Source: Maylandia zebra (lineage: Eukaryota > Chordata > Actinopteri > Cichliformes > Cichlidae). Taken from it: a stretch of DNA of 64,000 nucleotides. The notes below the pieces were generated by a model, which was given only the letters and a program-made list of their open reading frames with translations, was not told where the DNA came from and did not search any database. Both the position numbers and the translations under genes were made by a program. This document shows positions 41,212 to 60,810 of this stretch, piece by piece; position 1 is the stretch's first letter, and the number at the start of each line of letters is the position of its first letter. The stretch spans positions 1,462,454 through 1,526,453 of the forward strand of contig NC_135167.1 in assembly GCF_041146795.1 (NCBI RefSeq). Direction: 5' to 3'.

Positions 41212-41858
41212 TTCTCTAAAACATGCACTTTGTGTGGACAGTGTGAGCAGGTGGAAACGGCATTTATTGTCATCGGTTACAAAGCTGAGGGGCGGTCACG
41301 GCCGGAGATGACACTACAATCACAGACACACTACGACTGCTGCAGGGAAGCCGTCGCTTCCCGTCTCGCTTCCCAGCCTCGTCCATCACTCAGCGCTTCC
41401 ACCGAGCACTTAGGTGTGTGAGGCCAGAAGGGGGTTTCATAAAGACTCGAGTCTCAGCAGGAAACCAAACAAACAGGCTGGAATCAGCCCAATACGCCGG
41501 ATTTAGCACGATAATGTGACACGACATTCCTGTGCTACCATGAGACGCGGCCCTCAAAGCAGAGATCTTTTCAGGGTCAAAGTTTTCGTTTATTCTTCGA
41601 CAAACATGAAGCTTTAAGTCTGGCCTGTCCTGCTCCTTCTTTATGAAACACCCCTCTGCACGATTCCTCCTGCTACAAAGATGAACTGCAGCGCGGCACA
41701 GGCGTGAACGTGTATGAGCGAACGGACGGATGCACGCTTTCTTCTGGTTCATGAAGATCCACACTGACAAGGTGGAGCAGCTTCTTCTACATCACAAGGT
41801 CCAACAGAGAGTGTGTGTGTATTTTATATGAACACATGTTCCAGTAATCACACACACA

Positions 41859-41894
<36 letters not shown>

Positions 41895-44578
41895 CACTCA
41901 AATGCACATGAAATAAATAGCAGATATGTACACAGCTTCCATCATGTGGGGGACAGATGGAATTCGTAGCCCTGTCATGTTTCAGTGATGGAAGAACAGC
42001 TAATGATGGTGACAGAGGAGGAATCCAGCTTCGTCACAGTCCGGGTACGACGCGGAAAACAAGTCTGAAAAAAGACGAGGGCGGAGTCAAAAGGCAGCGG
42101 CTGAAAGCTGATCGGAGCCCACGGTGGAAAAACCTCGACGTGCATCTGCTGTCCTGGTATTTCCCCACCTCCACCTCGCCTGTACAGCTCAGTGTGAGAG
42201 AAGGCAAAGGCAGCACCTGCCATTCTCCTCTGACGCCATCGATAACGATCAATAACCAATCCAGAACCAGCGTCGCCCGTTCAGGCATCGCTCTGAGCTC
42301 CTCCACATAAGTTTGAAGAACTTTAGTTTCCAAATGGAGCGCCCTGTGGTGCGTCTGAGCCGTGCTCCCGGCTGGTCGTTGCTCATATTACTGATGACAG
42401 AAACGATGGCTGTGCTATCCAACAGAACGTCCTGACCACCTGGACTATTCGGACTCAATGGAAGCAGAAAAACGGGCCGTGTGTGATTAACTGTGCTGCT
42501 ATCTGTCTGCTGATGCCAGCACTGCTGCAGCTTCAGGGTTTCTCTATTGTCATATCGCAGACTACCTCAGGGACCCAGTGAAGCCTCTGGTGTGACCTCA
42601 GGGCAGAAGTGAAATCTAACCTGTGTTATTTCCACTTCTACTCGTGTCAGTGTTTGAACACATTTTGCTATTTTACACCCACAAATCCATTTTCCACAGC
42701 TTATCTGGAGGCAGCAGTCCATCAGGCTGAAACTGGTGCAGCTCTTCTGGGGAAGCACGAGGCCAGCTCAGAGACACAAACTGTGTCCTGAGTCTGGCCT
42801 CCTCCCAAACACCTCACACTGCCTCCTTCCAGTGTGAAGGACGCTACACTCTGACCTCCTCCTGAAAGACTGAGCTCCTCCTTCAGAGGAGCCTCACAGT
42901 ATCTACAACACGGCTCAGGGTCAAAGGTGAGGGTAAGACCGACGGCATCCACACACTTCAGATCCGTATTGTGATCTGCCGTGAACAACAGCCCAAGAGC
43001 TCTTAAAGAACTGGGCGGAGCTACACCTCCCTGACCCGTACGGAGGGACTCCACCTGTTTCCTGCTCAGAACCGTGGCCTCAGATTTGGAGGTACCAGTT
43101 CTTCACACATGGTTACGGACCAGAAGAAACACAAATGTGAGGCTCAAACTGACGAACTCTACCCGTGCAGAGAGGCTGAGAGTTTCCATCTGTCAGAGGG
43201 AAAAGTGACAAGTGAACAATGAAATGTAAGGACAGTGAACATCAGTTACTGACAGGCAAATGTCCCTAAAACCCGTGGATGATGAGAACAGGGGTGTGTA
43301 AAAAGACCAAGGTGCAATAAGACACATCCCGGAGAGCTCAGGAATCACTCGATAAGAAACGCCGCAGCCAGGGCTCGGTGAGCAGATCCTGGAGCTGCGG
43401 AGTCACGTCTACCAGTGAAATCAAAGGCATTTATCCACATGTGATAAATGTGTTCTTCACACGCGTGTCTTCACAGTCCTCGTGGTGCTGTTAAGGCACC
43501 GAGCAGCAGGATCATACATCGCTTCAATCCTCCCACATCCATAAAAACGGGAAATTTGACCAAATGTTGGCGTTTCATAGTTTTGTCACTATAAAAAAAC
43601 AACCTAAGCTGTGCAGGGAGCCCCAGTAATGCAACCACGTGGGCCTGAATATGCTTTAAAGCAGCCTAAGGTTTCTATATGATGACATTCGTGGCGTTGA
43701 CTTCTTTTACTTTAAGCCTAAAGATGATCTGCTTGTTAAGAGATGACCTCAGAGAACTTCTTCCAGGTCCTGTGCAGCTGTTGATCAGCTCTATTTACGC
43801 ACAGCACACGTTTAAAAACTCAGCGTCTGACTTCAGAGTGAGCTCGGGATCATCGAGAGATCCAAACCAGCCCGAGACGTCTGAGTGACCGAGCTCGGTC
43901 GGCGCTGCCGAGAGCCCGACGCGTAAACTCGCTGTGCAGACTGTAAAGAAAGATGGACAGAGCTAAAAAGTGGCATCAGCGCTGACGTTTAGCTCTCAGC
44001 TGCTGGTCCACGTTTCACTGCGGTGACATCATATCCCATCAGGGTCACATCTGGGCAGCTACATCCATCCTTTATATACAGTCTATGACATGAACTGTGC
44101 TTTTGTAGTCTTTTTTAAATCCTTCAGCCAGAGAGCGAGCTTTCTTCCTGCTCACCTCATAAATCCTCCTTTTGATTAAACTTTATCGTCACAGCTGAGC
44201 GAACAGCTGCACAGATGTTTTATTGGACTGTTTTCCACCCTCAGCTGTTCCTCAGTTTCCCTGATTTTAGGACTGAAGAGGATTCGGACCTGGAAACGGT
44301 TAAAGGCGTCAGACCTAACAAGCAAATCGAACAATTACAAATTAATTTTCTGAGGTGTAAATAAATTCTGTCAGTTAATAACTGAATTCTTGCTTATTCT
44401 AGTAGCCACGCTGGCGTGTGACTGTGGGCGGGTCAAATAAAGATCAAAACACATCTTCACACAGGTGACGGCAGACTGATGTTTGGTGTGAGGAGGAGGA
44501 AGCAGCTGAGCGAGCAGCAGGACGCGAACAGGCCTGCGTCGGTCCACGTGTGCGTGTCAGGCTGCCGCTCATTTCCTC
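41212..44578. other. Non-coding stretch downstream of dok4
   Basis: No exon was recognised on either strand. It contains a CACA/GCAC tetranucleotide microsatellite at 41851-41895 (about ten CGCA units) and one occurrence of the dispersed motif tttatatacagtctatgaca near 44074. It may be intergenic or a long alternative dok4 3' UTR. Confidence 0.4.
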
Positions 44579-44584
44579 TTTATT
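44579..44584 (-). terminator. Proximal polyadenylation signal of dok4
   Basis: AATAAA on the minus strand, about 290 nt downstream of the dok4 stop codon. Confidence 0.5.
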
Positions 44585-44874
44585 GTTGTGATTTCAAAAG
44601 GAAGCTGCGGTAGAAATTCAGTATAAAAACGTCCGTACAATCTTCACTCTGTCTCTGGTTTGAAGCTGAGAGCTTTCAGTCCTCACGCCACACAGCAGGA
44701 TGCAGCCGCAGGAAGTGCGCTCTCGGGACGGCGTGCTGTTAGCGTCCCTCCATCCTGTGAGGTGTGATGTTGGGCTGTCAGATATAAGGAGGGAGTGTCC
44801 AGTGTGTGTGTCTGCATGCATGTGGGTCCTGTGTGTGTCTTCAAAGTCCACACGCACCTGTGTGAGTGTGTGTG

Positions 44875-51928
<7,054 letters not shown>

Positions 51929-51931
51929 CTG

Positions 51932-51932
51932 A

Positions 51933-52005
<73 letters not shown>
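51932..52005 (+). repeat. (CA)n microsatellite at a dok4 acceptor
   Basis: About 74 nt, starting 4 nt from the exon end at 51928. In transcript sense (TG)n runs up to TGCTTCAG, so the same exon has UG repeats on both sides. Confidence 0.95.
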
Positions 52006-52008
<3 letters not shown>

Positions 52009-54923
52009 GACATTCATTTTATATCATCATAACCTCATATCAACATAATGTACATTCTTGCCCCTGGTGGAGCATAAAGTCAGTGCAGGACGTGGATACA
52101 GAGCGAAGCTTCGTCTCGTGTTCTCTCTGCAAATCTCTGTCCTCAGGGGCGGATCTACTGGGGTGGCATGTTCTCTTGCCACCCTAGTTTTGCATATGAC
52201 AATATGCATATAAGTATTAACACTTTGAGCCTAGTTATAATTACCATTGAGGTTAATTAAAATAATTACATTCTAAAACTCGACATAGTGCATTACCTAC
52301 CTCCCCCCCCGCACCCGCATTAAAAAATGGTTCAGCCCATTGTGTTGAAACAGCTTTAGTTCTTGTTGTCAGTAGCAACTGACACCATGTTCAACACAGC
52401 TGGTTGGTTGCTACACTCTGGAATGATGGTGAGTGTCGTTAATAAATCGTGAAAATTAGGTTTAAATTTCTGGTGAAAACTTTGTGCAGGAACTACAGTA
52501 ACAGTAACAAGTCTAACTAAACGATCCACCTCATGTTGTGTAGCTTTCACACTTGGGCCTATTTATTTTACAGGCTCTACAATACATAAAATCAAAATTC
52601 ACATGTTGTAATGTAACTGTAATTATTTGGGCTAAAGCCAGGAGCTGGTCTTTAATGAACAAGTGTGGAGCTCCTCACATATGTGACCTCTAAAAGGAAA
52701 CCTGAGTGAGATTAGCTCTGATATAAACTCTCAGCATCACCCAGACATGGATCCATAACAATGATTTGGTCATCTTGTGTAATCATGTTCAGCAGATGCT
52801 GTTTTCCAAAGCAGGTAGTAATTCATTCTTTTCTGAGGAGAGACGATTGCTGATGGACTGAACTTCAACCCAAGCAGCAACATCCAGGGAAAGAATGAAG
52901 ATGAGCTGCAGTTCATCTAACGTCCAGCAGAGGCAGCAGTGAGTCAGTCCCCATAGACTCCCATGTTAAAACTTTACGGCAGAAATAACCATGTTTGCAG
53001 CCTGATACACAAACTGTTTGCTATCTGTGGATCCTTTCTCTTCCATAACACCTGCATAGGGAGGATGTTTCTAAAACTCACCTGTTTAAATTGTATTAAG
53101 GATTAAAGGGGCGTGGCCTATTTGACCGACAGGTGGATGGTTTCTTAAAGCCAGATGTAACAAACTGATACAAAATAAAAGGCATATATGGAAATTAAAA
53201 TGTAATTAGTTTTTCAAACAAATTTGTCAGATGCTTCAATAAACTCTCCAGTTTCAAGGTTCAGGCTTTAGAGGGTTAACCTCCAGCTGCGTGGAGAGCA
53301 TTAAGCCCGACTTTGACCCCGAGTACACGCTGGCCTTTAGTCTTTGACTCTGGCGACACTTTCACAGCGAGGAGACGTTTTCTGATGCCTGAAGAAACCA
53401 GACACGATAGGCTGATCAGAGCGGCTCTCGCCTCAGAGGAGGACAGTTAAGCTCATGTTGTCCTCCAGTGAGCACTTCAGGGTCGGGCTGGGCTGTTTCT
53501 CAGCACAGAAACTGGGAGATTTTACAGTGTTACTGGTGGTTCTTCTCCCACCATGGGTATGCCAAACAGGCTAAAAAATAATAACTAAAACTAATAGTGA
53601 TGGTAATAATTACAGCCCAAACAGATCCTTGGAGACCTGATGAGACAAACAAGGGGAAATATCGGGTGGATTAAGTCAGCTTATATCATTTAAATGCTTT
53701 GAAACTGTCAACAAAATAAGAACTGAAAGAATCAAACGAACAGAAAACCTGCTGAACTACTAAACGTGTAGTTTTTGATAAGTTTTCAACATTTCTCCAC
53801 TTTAGTTTCTGTTTTTACTCAATGAACATCTGCAGCGCTTTCATGGCCACCATCTGTACGGATCCTCCCTCCCCATCATTCGTCAGCCTCCTCCTCTTCA
53901 TCTCTCCCTTCACTGTCCTCTGAAGTAATCAGGTCTCAGCAGACAGAGCTGTGAGGAGTGCTAAGTGAAGCTAAAGAGAGGAGACGGAGGAGGGAGATGG
54001 GAGGAAGGGGAAGATAGGAGAGCTAATTGCTTCCTTCTTGTAGCCTCAAAGATGAAACGAGTGCGGAGCTGTTGGGAGTTGCTGTAATTCTCAGAGGGGC
54101 TCGCTCAGATGAAAGCACGAGGAGATGATGATGTTATGCAGCCGAGGTGTTAGCGTAACCTTGAAATGCTGCGTTGGCACACTTTGAATGGATCCACGGC
54201 TGCTCTGTTTTTCTCTCAAATCACACATTTGTCCTTCGCTTGAGCTGCAGCGGCTGCAGACCGAAACCACACGATGCAGAGGCCCGGTTTCAACAGCTCT
54301 GCCAGAAAATGGGTGTGCTGCATGACAGCCGGCTGCTTTAGCAGCAGATCAGAGTTGAAATGATCGTATCCGCTCAAGATAGTTTGTGAAGTCGCTTCCT
54401 AGGAGCAAAGTGACCGAACCGGATCCTGTGACGGACTCACAAGTCAGAGTCACGTGACCCACAAACGCGTTTAAGCCACTGCAGGGTTTTTGGTGACCAT
54501 CTTCAGAGAGCTCGGCTATCACAGACTGCACAGACACACAGAGCTGCTAATAAGTGCTCAGTCACATCCAGGTCTGCAGTGTGCATTACATGAAGTGCAC
54601 GCTTTTCAGACCAAAAACTACTGTAAGCATCTAAAGCGCATTTTAAGATGAAGCGTCAGGACTGCAGCTGTTTGACACACACACAGTAATAACTTCACTG
54701 TGGTGACTTCCAGTTATTAAAGCCTCATAAATGAAATATCGAGCAGAGGAATCAGGAGGAAATAATGGAGCAAAAATAATAACATTATTAAACGTTAGAC
54801 GCTGTGCTCGAACACTGCAGAGGACGTTTGGCTGTGTTCACAGTGCAAACCTCAGTGCAGCGCGACTGTGACTGTGCACGAGTAACATCAGCATTCAGCT
54901 AGAAGCTCAGATGAACCAGGTTT
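52006..54923. other. Probable dok4 intron 1 or 5' flank, part 1
   Basis: No exon was recognised. At 52146 a repeat starting caggggcggatctactgggg shares its first bases with the sequence near 39100. A copy of the unidentified interspersed repeat lies at 52914-53147. The rest shows nothing I can name. Confidence 0.4.
52914..53147 (+). repeat. Unidentified interspersed repeat, second copy
   Basis: It matches 18589-18812 over about 230 bp with scattered differences (ccagcaga ggcagcag, ccatagactcccatgttaaa, ggggcgtggcc). It also shares the segment aactcacctgtttaaattgt with 30822-30911. Confidence 0.75.
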
Positions 54924-55140
54924 GTGGTCCTGCAGCTCAGGAGCCGGTCATCTACTAAGTCGGTGGTTCGATCCCTGGCTGCTCCTATCTGCGTGTCAGG
55001 TACCCTTGGGCAAGACACTAACCCCAGGTTGGTCTGCAGTGCACTTGTTCCTGACGATAGCAAGAAGCTCCTGTATGAATGTGTGAACGAGGTGTTTGCA
55101 TAAAGAGCTGTGAGTGCTGAGCTGTGAGTGCAGCCTGTGC
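54924..55140 (+). repeat. Degenerate tRNA-derived SINE
   Basis: A tRNA-like head with B box GGTTCGATCCC is followed by a body with cttgggcaagacactaaccc, a segment shared in diverged form with the SINEs at 2.8 and 8.9 kb. It ends with two gagctgtgagtg units. It is older or from a related subfamily. Confidence 0.7.
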
Positions 55141-55499
55141 AATCCAGCGTTAGCACAACAAAGTCAGTAACGTCATTGAAAAACAGTTTCAGATGCAGGT
55201 TTCAGTCATGAACAATGACGAAACAGCATCTGACACGCAGAGACACACCGGGCGCGGCGTTTCCCTGGGATCGCAGCGTTTAAGGAGGACGTCCGTGTGC
55301 AACCTGAATCAGCTCGATGCTTTGTGAAAACTACAAAGATGGTGTGAAAGCGATCAGCTGGACTGGTGTGGTTCTGGATGGATTTAGTTGGCCTGGAGAG
55401 GCGACAGCTGCTGAGTAACAGCAAGAATTTAAGACAAAAACAAATAAAGTAATGTGAAAGATGAATTATGGTCTGCAAAGAAGGTGAGCTGTTTAAACC

Positions 55500-55720
55500 T
55501 ATGAACACTGCGTCACGCATGGTGGAGGCAGCGTGACGGTGTGGGGCTGTGGTTAGAATAATAAAGAGGGAGGACTGCTTCCTATCAAATCAATAGTTCG
55601 ATGTTTGAAACACGGACACAGGCGGGCGCTCCCACAGGACAATGACCCCAAAGCCCCGACATCAAGCCTACGCTGAAACTTCGTGGACACTTAAAGCTGT
55701 TTCTATGCCAGAAAACCAAC
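55500..55720 (+). pseudogene. Tc1/mariner transposase fragment
   Basis: Two transposase blocks are readable on the plus strand: HGGGSVTVWGC (about 55520-55550) and QDNDPKA (about 55638-55660). A shortened, frameshifted interval lies between them. It is a dead fragment. Confidence 0.65.
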
Positions 55721-57350
55721 TAATTTAAATAAAGTCGACCAGTTGTGCCAAGAAGCTCAAATATCCAGAATTATGCCAAACACTTGTTGACGGCTTCTAA
55801 AAGTGTCTGACTGAGGCGCTAACAGACATTTAAGGGACATATTAGTGCAGGTGTATAAGCACTGCAGGTGGATTAGAGAAAATCCAAAATGATTTCAAAC
55901 CTGTGCAAATCATCCAACCCCATGCTGGACAGTCCTTCCTGGAAACAGAAGAGTTTAAGGAAATCATTAAAAGCCCCAAATGAGCCTGAAATTCATGCCC
56001 ACGATGAGTGGATGGAAACTTCTGATCACAGCATGTTTGTCCAGTGTGCCTCAGACATGCAGGAACCGTCTCTCGTGTCCACCAGGGGGCGACTCTTCAA
56101 GTCACACATGATAACGTCCATTCTGGAAATTATGGCACTAACAGGATCACAAATGGATGATGCTTCAGGACCGGTCTGAGTGTGAGGCGTCCCTCGGTTT
56201 CTCAGGCAGACACGACCCTCGCTTCAGGTTTCGTTACACACTCTGTAAATCAATCCCTTGATGAAGGAAACCTGCCTCAGTTTAATGGACACAACTCCGA
56301 GGAAGCCCTGAGCTCTTCCTTCTTCTGATGTTACCTGTGACAGAGGGACTTGGAGGTATAAGGCTTTAAAAACAAACTCAGACGTTCTAGAAATCAATAC
56401 GAACCAATGACATTTTGTCCCTGCGTTTAAAGGTGGCACAAACAAGTGCAACCTTTCAGCTCCAGCAGGACACACAGAGGATCGATGTGCTGTGTCTCAG
56501 GAAACGCCTGCATCTCTAACCAGCGTCCCCACAGGCACCATTACAGTTTGATCAGATCTCAGCACACCTGCTTCATTAAGCTTCTGGCCTCTGCGTCCCA
56601 ACACCTCCACGCTAACAGCTGCACTGGTTCTGTACTGGACCACGAGCTCTTTCTGGTGATGACTTTGGTCTGATAGAAAATAAGGTCAGCGCGAGCATCG
56701 ACCGGTGCAGTGACTGTGGGGCATCGCCTGAAAACACATTTAGTCGGTTACTGTTTGGTTTCCTGGTGGTTGAAAAACGTGCTGCGCGTCACGGAGAAGA
56801 TTAGAGCGTTCTCAGAGGACAGACTCGTCTACGGCAGAAATCTCCAACAGCGGAGAAGATGCGTGTACTGAGCCTCCAACCGATGAGCTAAATCCCAGAG
56901 GAACCAGGAAACGTGCACTTCAATTCAACTTAGTTTATATCACAACAACAGTCTCCTCACAGTGAAACTTTCTGGCTGAAGAACATCTTGCAGGGTGGCG
57001 TTGTTACTGACGTCCTCTCACGTCATCTGTGTGTTTTGAAAGTGGGCGTGGCAAACAAAGTGTCGATCTGACTGTGAACCCGGAGACAGCGACGACTCGA
57101 GCCTGACGAGTCGTTAACGTAGAACCAGAGAAGATGATAATCGTCCTCTCTGACTGTGATGCAGGTTTAAATCACCTGAGAGCTACGGCCATCTTTTATA
57201 CCGCGGCGGTTTGTCAGTCAGGACGTCGATAAATCGAACCTCAGTGTTGCTCGATACGAGGACGAATCAGTCACGATTGTTTTGGGCAATAGTTGTACTC
57301 CTGGTTTAAATCAGCAGCTGTTTGTTTCCTCAACTTTCCAAAAACTCCCA
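55721..57350. other. Probable dok4 intron 1 or 5' flank, part 2
   Basis: No exon, RNA gene or clear repeat was recognised. The 96-codon frame at 55889-56179 has no recognisable family pattern. Confidence 0.35.
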
Positions 57351-57582
57351 GCGCGTGCGTGTGCGTGCGTGTGTGCGCGTGTGTGTGCGCGCGTGCGTGT
57401 GTGTGCATGTGTGTGTGTGTGTGTGCGTGCGCATGTGTGTGCATGTGCGCGTGTGTGCGCGCGCGTGTGTGCATGTGCGTGCATGTGCGTGCGTGCGTGT
57501 GCATGTGTGTGTGTGTGTGTGCGTGCGCATGTGCGTGCATGTGCGTGCGTGCGTGTGCATGCGTGTGTGTGTGCATGTGTGC
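57351..57582. repeat. 232-bp uninterrupted alternating purine-pyrimidine tract
   Basis: Every step from 57351 to 57582 alternates purine and pyrimidine (GT, GC and AT steps such as gcgcgtgcgtgtgcgtgcgt and gcatgtgcgc). This is the best type of sequence for left-handed Z-DNA. The long frames across it (repeats of CACV or HTHA) are artefacts. Confidence 0.95.
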
Positions 57583-60500
57583 TGAGTCCGTTCATCTCTG
57601 TGCGCAGACGCTCATTTGTCGAGTTTACAGAGTTTTATGATGCGTACACGTCAACATGACGAATAACCTTGGCGCTGCCGTCAGGCCTGATGAAAGGTCC
57701 CGGCTGATTTATAAAACTTTTACAAACATTTTCACTTCTGAAGACAGAGCCGTGAACAGCGAGGGCAGAGTAACCACATCTGTGCGATCCGTCACCGTAA
57801 CGACGGCAGCAGACGCAGCAGGCCGCGCCTCCACTCTCCTCTATCATTAGAATCTGTTTCACTCCGACTCGCAGCGAACACTAAAATCACAGCAATGATC
57901 TGCTGATCCAATAAAAGCAGAAACTCCACCCTCACCACTCAGCGACCTTCTCAGGCACTTATTTTGAAGCATTGTCTTGATGAACTTTAATTTCAAAGAT
58001 CGCTTCACTTAAACCTGATAAAAAAAAGCAAAAGCAAATAAAGTTGTACTTTACTAAGCTCTACTTCTTTAACCAGAGCTTCTTCTGTCTCTTTCTGATC
58101 GTTACAAACAGTCAGGACTTTGCTCCTGTTTCACCCGACTGACGGTTTCGGCTCAGGGTGAATCTGGCTGCCTGAGCTCAGCCACGGTCCGGTGTGGATG
58201 TGTCAGGAGTGTCGTGACAGTCGAGCCACGTCTGTGTCAAACAACACCTGCTGTAACTCGTGTCCACATAAAATGTGCCGGTGCCTTACCCGACGCATAC
58301 GTGAGAGCCCGGCTTAGGCTGTCGGGATGTTCTGTGCCGATTCTCCGTGCAGCCTCTGGCTGCTCCTGTTCCAGCAGTTTTCCTCATGTATGACCTTTCG
58401 CCTGTTTCCTGGCTGCTGTCAGGAGGAGTCAGCTTCATCGGTATTTTGGTATTTTTGCCTGGTTTTCCGCCTGCTCCTTGTCTTTGCTGTCTGCTCCTGT
58501 TATGACCTCATGTGTACAGATGAAGTCTCTGATCTTAACTTTTTACCTGCTCTCTCTCCTAATCCACCAGCAGCTTCACATCCCGCTCCGACTGGTTTAA
58601 TTCCTGCCAGGATCTTGCAATGAATCCTCAGCTTCTCAGCTTTCTTCTTTTGGAGATTAACTCCTCAGGCAGGATTAACAATGACAGCGACGGCATGCTA
58701 ATTGCTGCTGATGTCAGTCCTGAGTTTAGCGTGTTGAGGCAGAACTGTAATCCCCAAATAAGACACGATGACCACTGAGGAATGAGGAAAATCATTTAAA
58801 GCACCTCACACCTTACACCAGTCACAACACGGACGTTAAATGTAGGTGGAAAAGCTAATCCTCCTCTCTGAGTGAGGCAACGAGAGGCGGGTCAGGGTTT
58901 TCTCCTCATCATACCCGGGGATGAAGCTGGCTATCACCTCACTAAGCTAACGCCAGGTTTCCCACCTGTAGCTGTGAGCTGGAGTCTGAAAAGCTGGATG
59001 TAGAACAGCTGCTCTGTCCTAGGATCAGGTGCTAATCTCACAGGAGAAAAAACGGATCTTCCAGGACACTGATTGGTCAGCAGGCAGTGATTTCATAGCT
59101 GTTGATCTCCAACCTGCTCTGGCTGGGTTTGCAGCAGAGGTTCAAACCCTGCGGTCACCTGGATAAGATGAAGCCCTGCTTCACAGGAGTTGTTTTCTCG
59201 GTTTTTATGTCCTCGCCCTGCCTCGTGGTCCCTCCCCCTGAGGCGTGTAGTGTGCATGCCCCCCCGTCTGTATCACGCTGAGGTCTCTGTTCATGTGAGC
59301 TTGGTTTGTTTTCACACAGTGAAAAACCCAAATGAACCAAAATGTGCCGCTACAAACCAGGTGAGAATGTTCTGTCAGCTCATTGGCCAGGTGAGTCTGG
59401 GGCGGAGCAACAAAAGTAAATACAGGAAGAAGCTGCTGAGTTCTGGGCTACTGGAGAACACGGAGGATTCAGGCTAAATCACGGCTGGATCCCAGAACAT
59501 GAAGCATGCGTGGCTTCGGGAAGGTTTTCAGCTTTCATTTACAGAGTAAACCTGGTCGTTACGTCGGACTGAGGTCAGATTACAGTCACGCCATCAACAG
59601 ACCTGGGCGGAGACCACCGCCTCCACAGGCTCGTGGTGAGGTTGGTTTGGTGTGATTACTGCACACAGAGGAGGAAATTCATGAAGCAGAGTTTGATTTA
59701 ACGGGTGAAACACGGCAGGAGTGAAAACACCGTAACTGGATTAAAGTTGTGTTTTTCAGCACCTGGCTGTAACCCCCCCACCACTCACACACATGAATGA
59801 CTCATCTGTACAAACTGAAATGACCTCTCGGGAATGCCGACATCGCCTCTAAAATTAAAGGAAAGCAGCTCGGCCGGAGGATACGTGGGTGGAGGTCAGA
59901 GGTCAGAGCGGGGAGGAGAGGCGGTGCCACGTCACGATAGCTCATTAATCTCAGCGGCTGCTTATGTAACGATGCCTTCAAGGTAAATCAAACTCGTTTC
60001 CAGATTCTCGGGACAGCAGGAGGAGACTCATGATGGTGATACTATCTGCTTATCTCAGACACGTGTGAGCTGAAGCTGAGCTCCACGTTTTATTTTTGCC
60101 TTTCTTGATCTTCTGCTTGAACTCTGCTGTTCCCTTTTTCTCTTTAAACTTTCAGCTGATCAGCATTCGACCTGCGTGCAGCGTAAAGCACAGGTGGCGA
60201 GCTGTTAGCTTGTCGGAGGACTGCATGCAGATGCATCTCTGTGTTGGCTGAGTTTCATTAATCCTTCTCTGCACAAGCAGACAGACAGCAGCGTGTTAGC
60301 ATGAGTGCAGCTTTCGCCTCTGAGAGGAACAGCCAGCGCTTTGCTGCTTCCTCAAACTTCCAGGCTAGATGCAGATCACGAGGCTAAGTCACTCAGACAG
60401 AATTTGGGCAAACAGCCAGGTGGACCGTTTACCTGCAACCAAGGCCTGCTCAAACATGATTGGTCAGCAGAAGCCAGACATATGGAAACCCCTCCTCCTC

Positions 60501-60604
60501 ATCAGCCTGAGACCAGAACTGAACACTGGACTGGTGCTGAGCAGGTGTCTGCAGGAAGCTGTTGAAATGAAAGCATGATAGTCTTTTATCCTGTCTTCCT
60601 TCTC
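57583..60604. other. Probable dok4 intron 1 or 5' flank, part 3
   Basis: No exon was recognised. The minus strand at about 59163-59185 reads PVKQGF, which recalls the VKQGY in the N-terminus of DOK proteins. The neighbouring residues and splice phase do not fit, so it is not called. Confidence 0.35.
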
Positions 60605-60810
60605 AGATGGCCCCGCCCCTCCCTGAGCCTGGTTCTTCCTGTTAAAAGGGAGTTTTTCCTTCCCACTGTCGCCAAAGTGCTTGCTCACAGGGGGTCATAT
60701 GATTGTTGGGTTTTTCTCTGTTGCATTATTGTAGAGTCTAGCTTACAGTATAAAGCACCTTGAGGCGACTGTTGTTGTGATTTGGCGATGTGTAAATAAA
60801 GTTGAATTGA
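60605..60810 (+). repeat. LINE 3' tail (L2/CR1-type)
   Basis: The sequence runs through ccttgaggcgactgttgttg and tgatttggcgatgtgtaaat and ends in the tail aaagttgaattgaata. This is the common 3' end of a fish LINE group with short ATTGA-type terminal repeats. A reverse partial copy lies at 3830-3985. Confidence 0.7.

Noticed and set aside
57271-57659. Several frames of 76-125 codons rich in HTHA or CVCA
   Set aside because: They are translation of the alternating GT/GC tract, with all frames open for the same reason.
59155-59190. PVKQGF on the minus strand as the missing dok4 first exon
   Set aside because: Only four residues agree with DOK N-termini (VKQG). The following residues ILSR and the splice phase do not match the start of exon 51821-51928.
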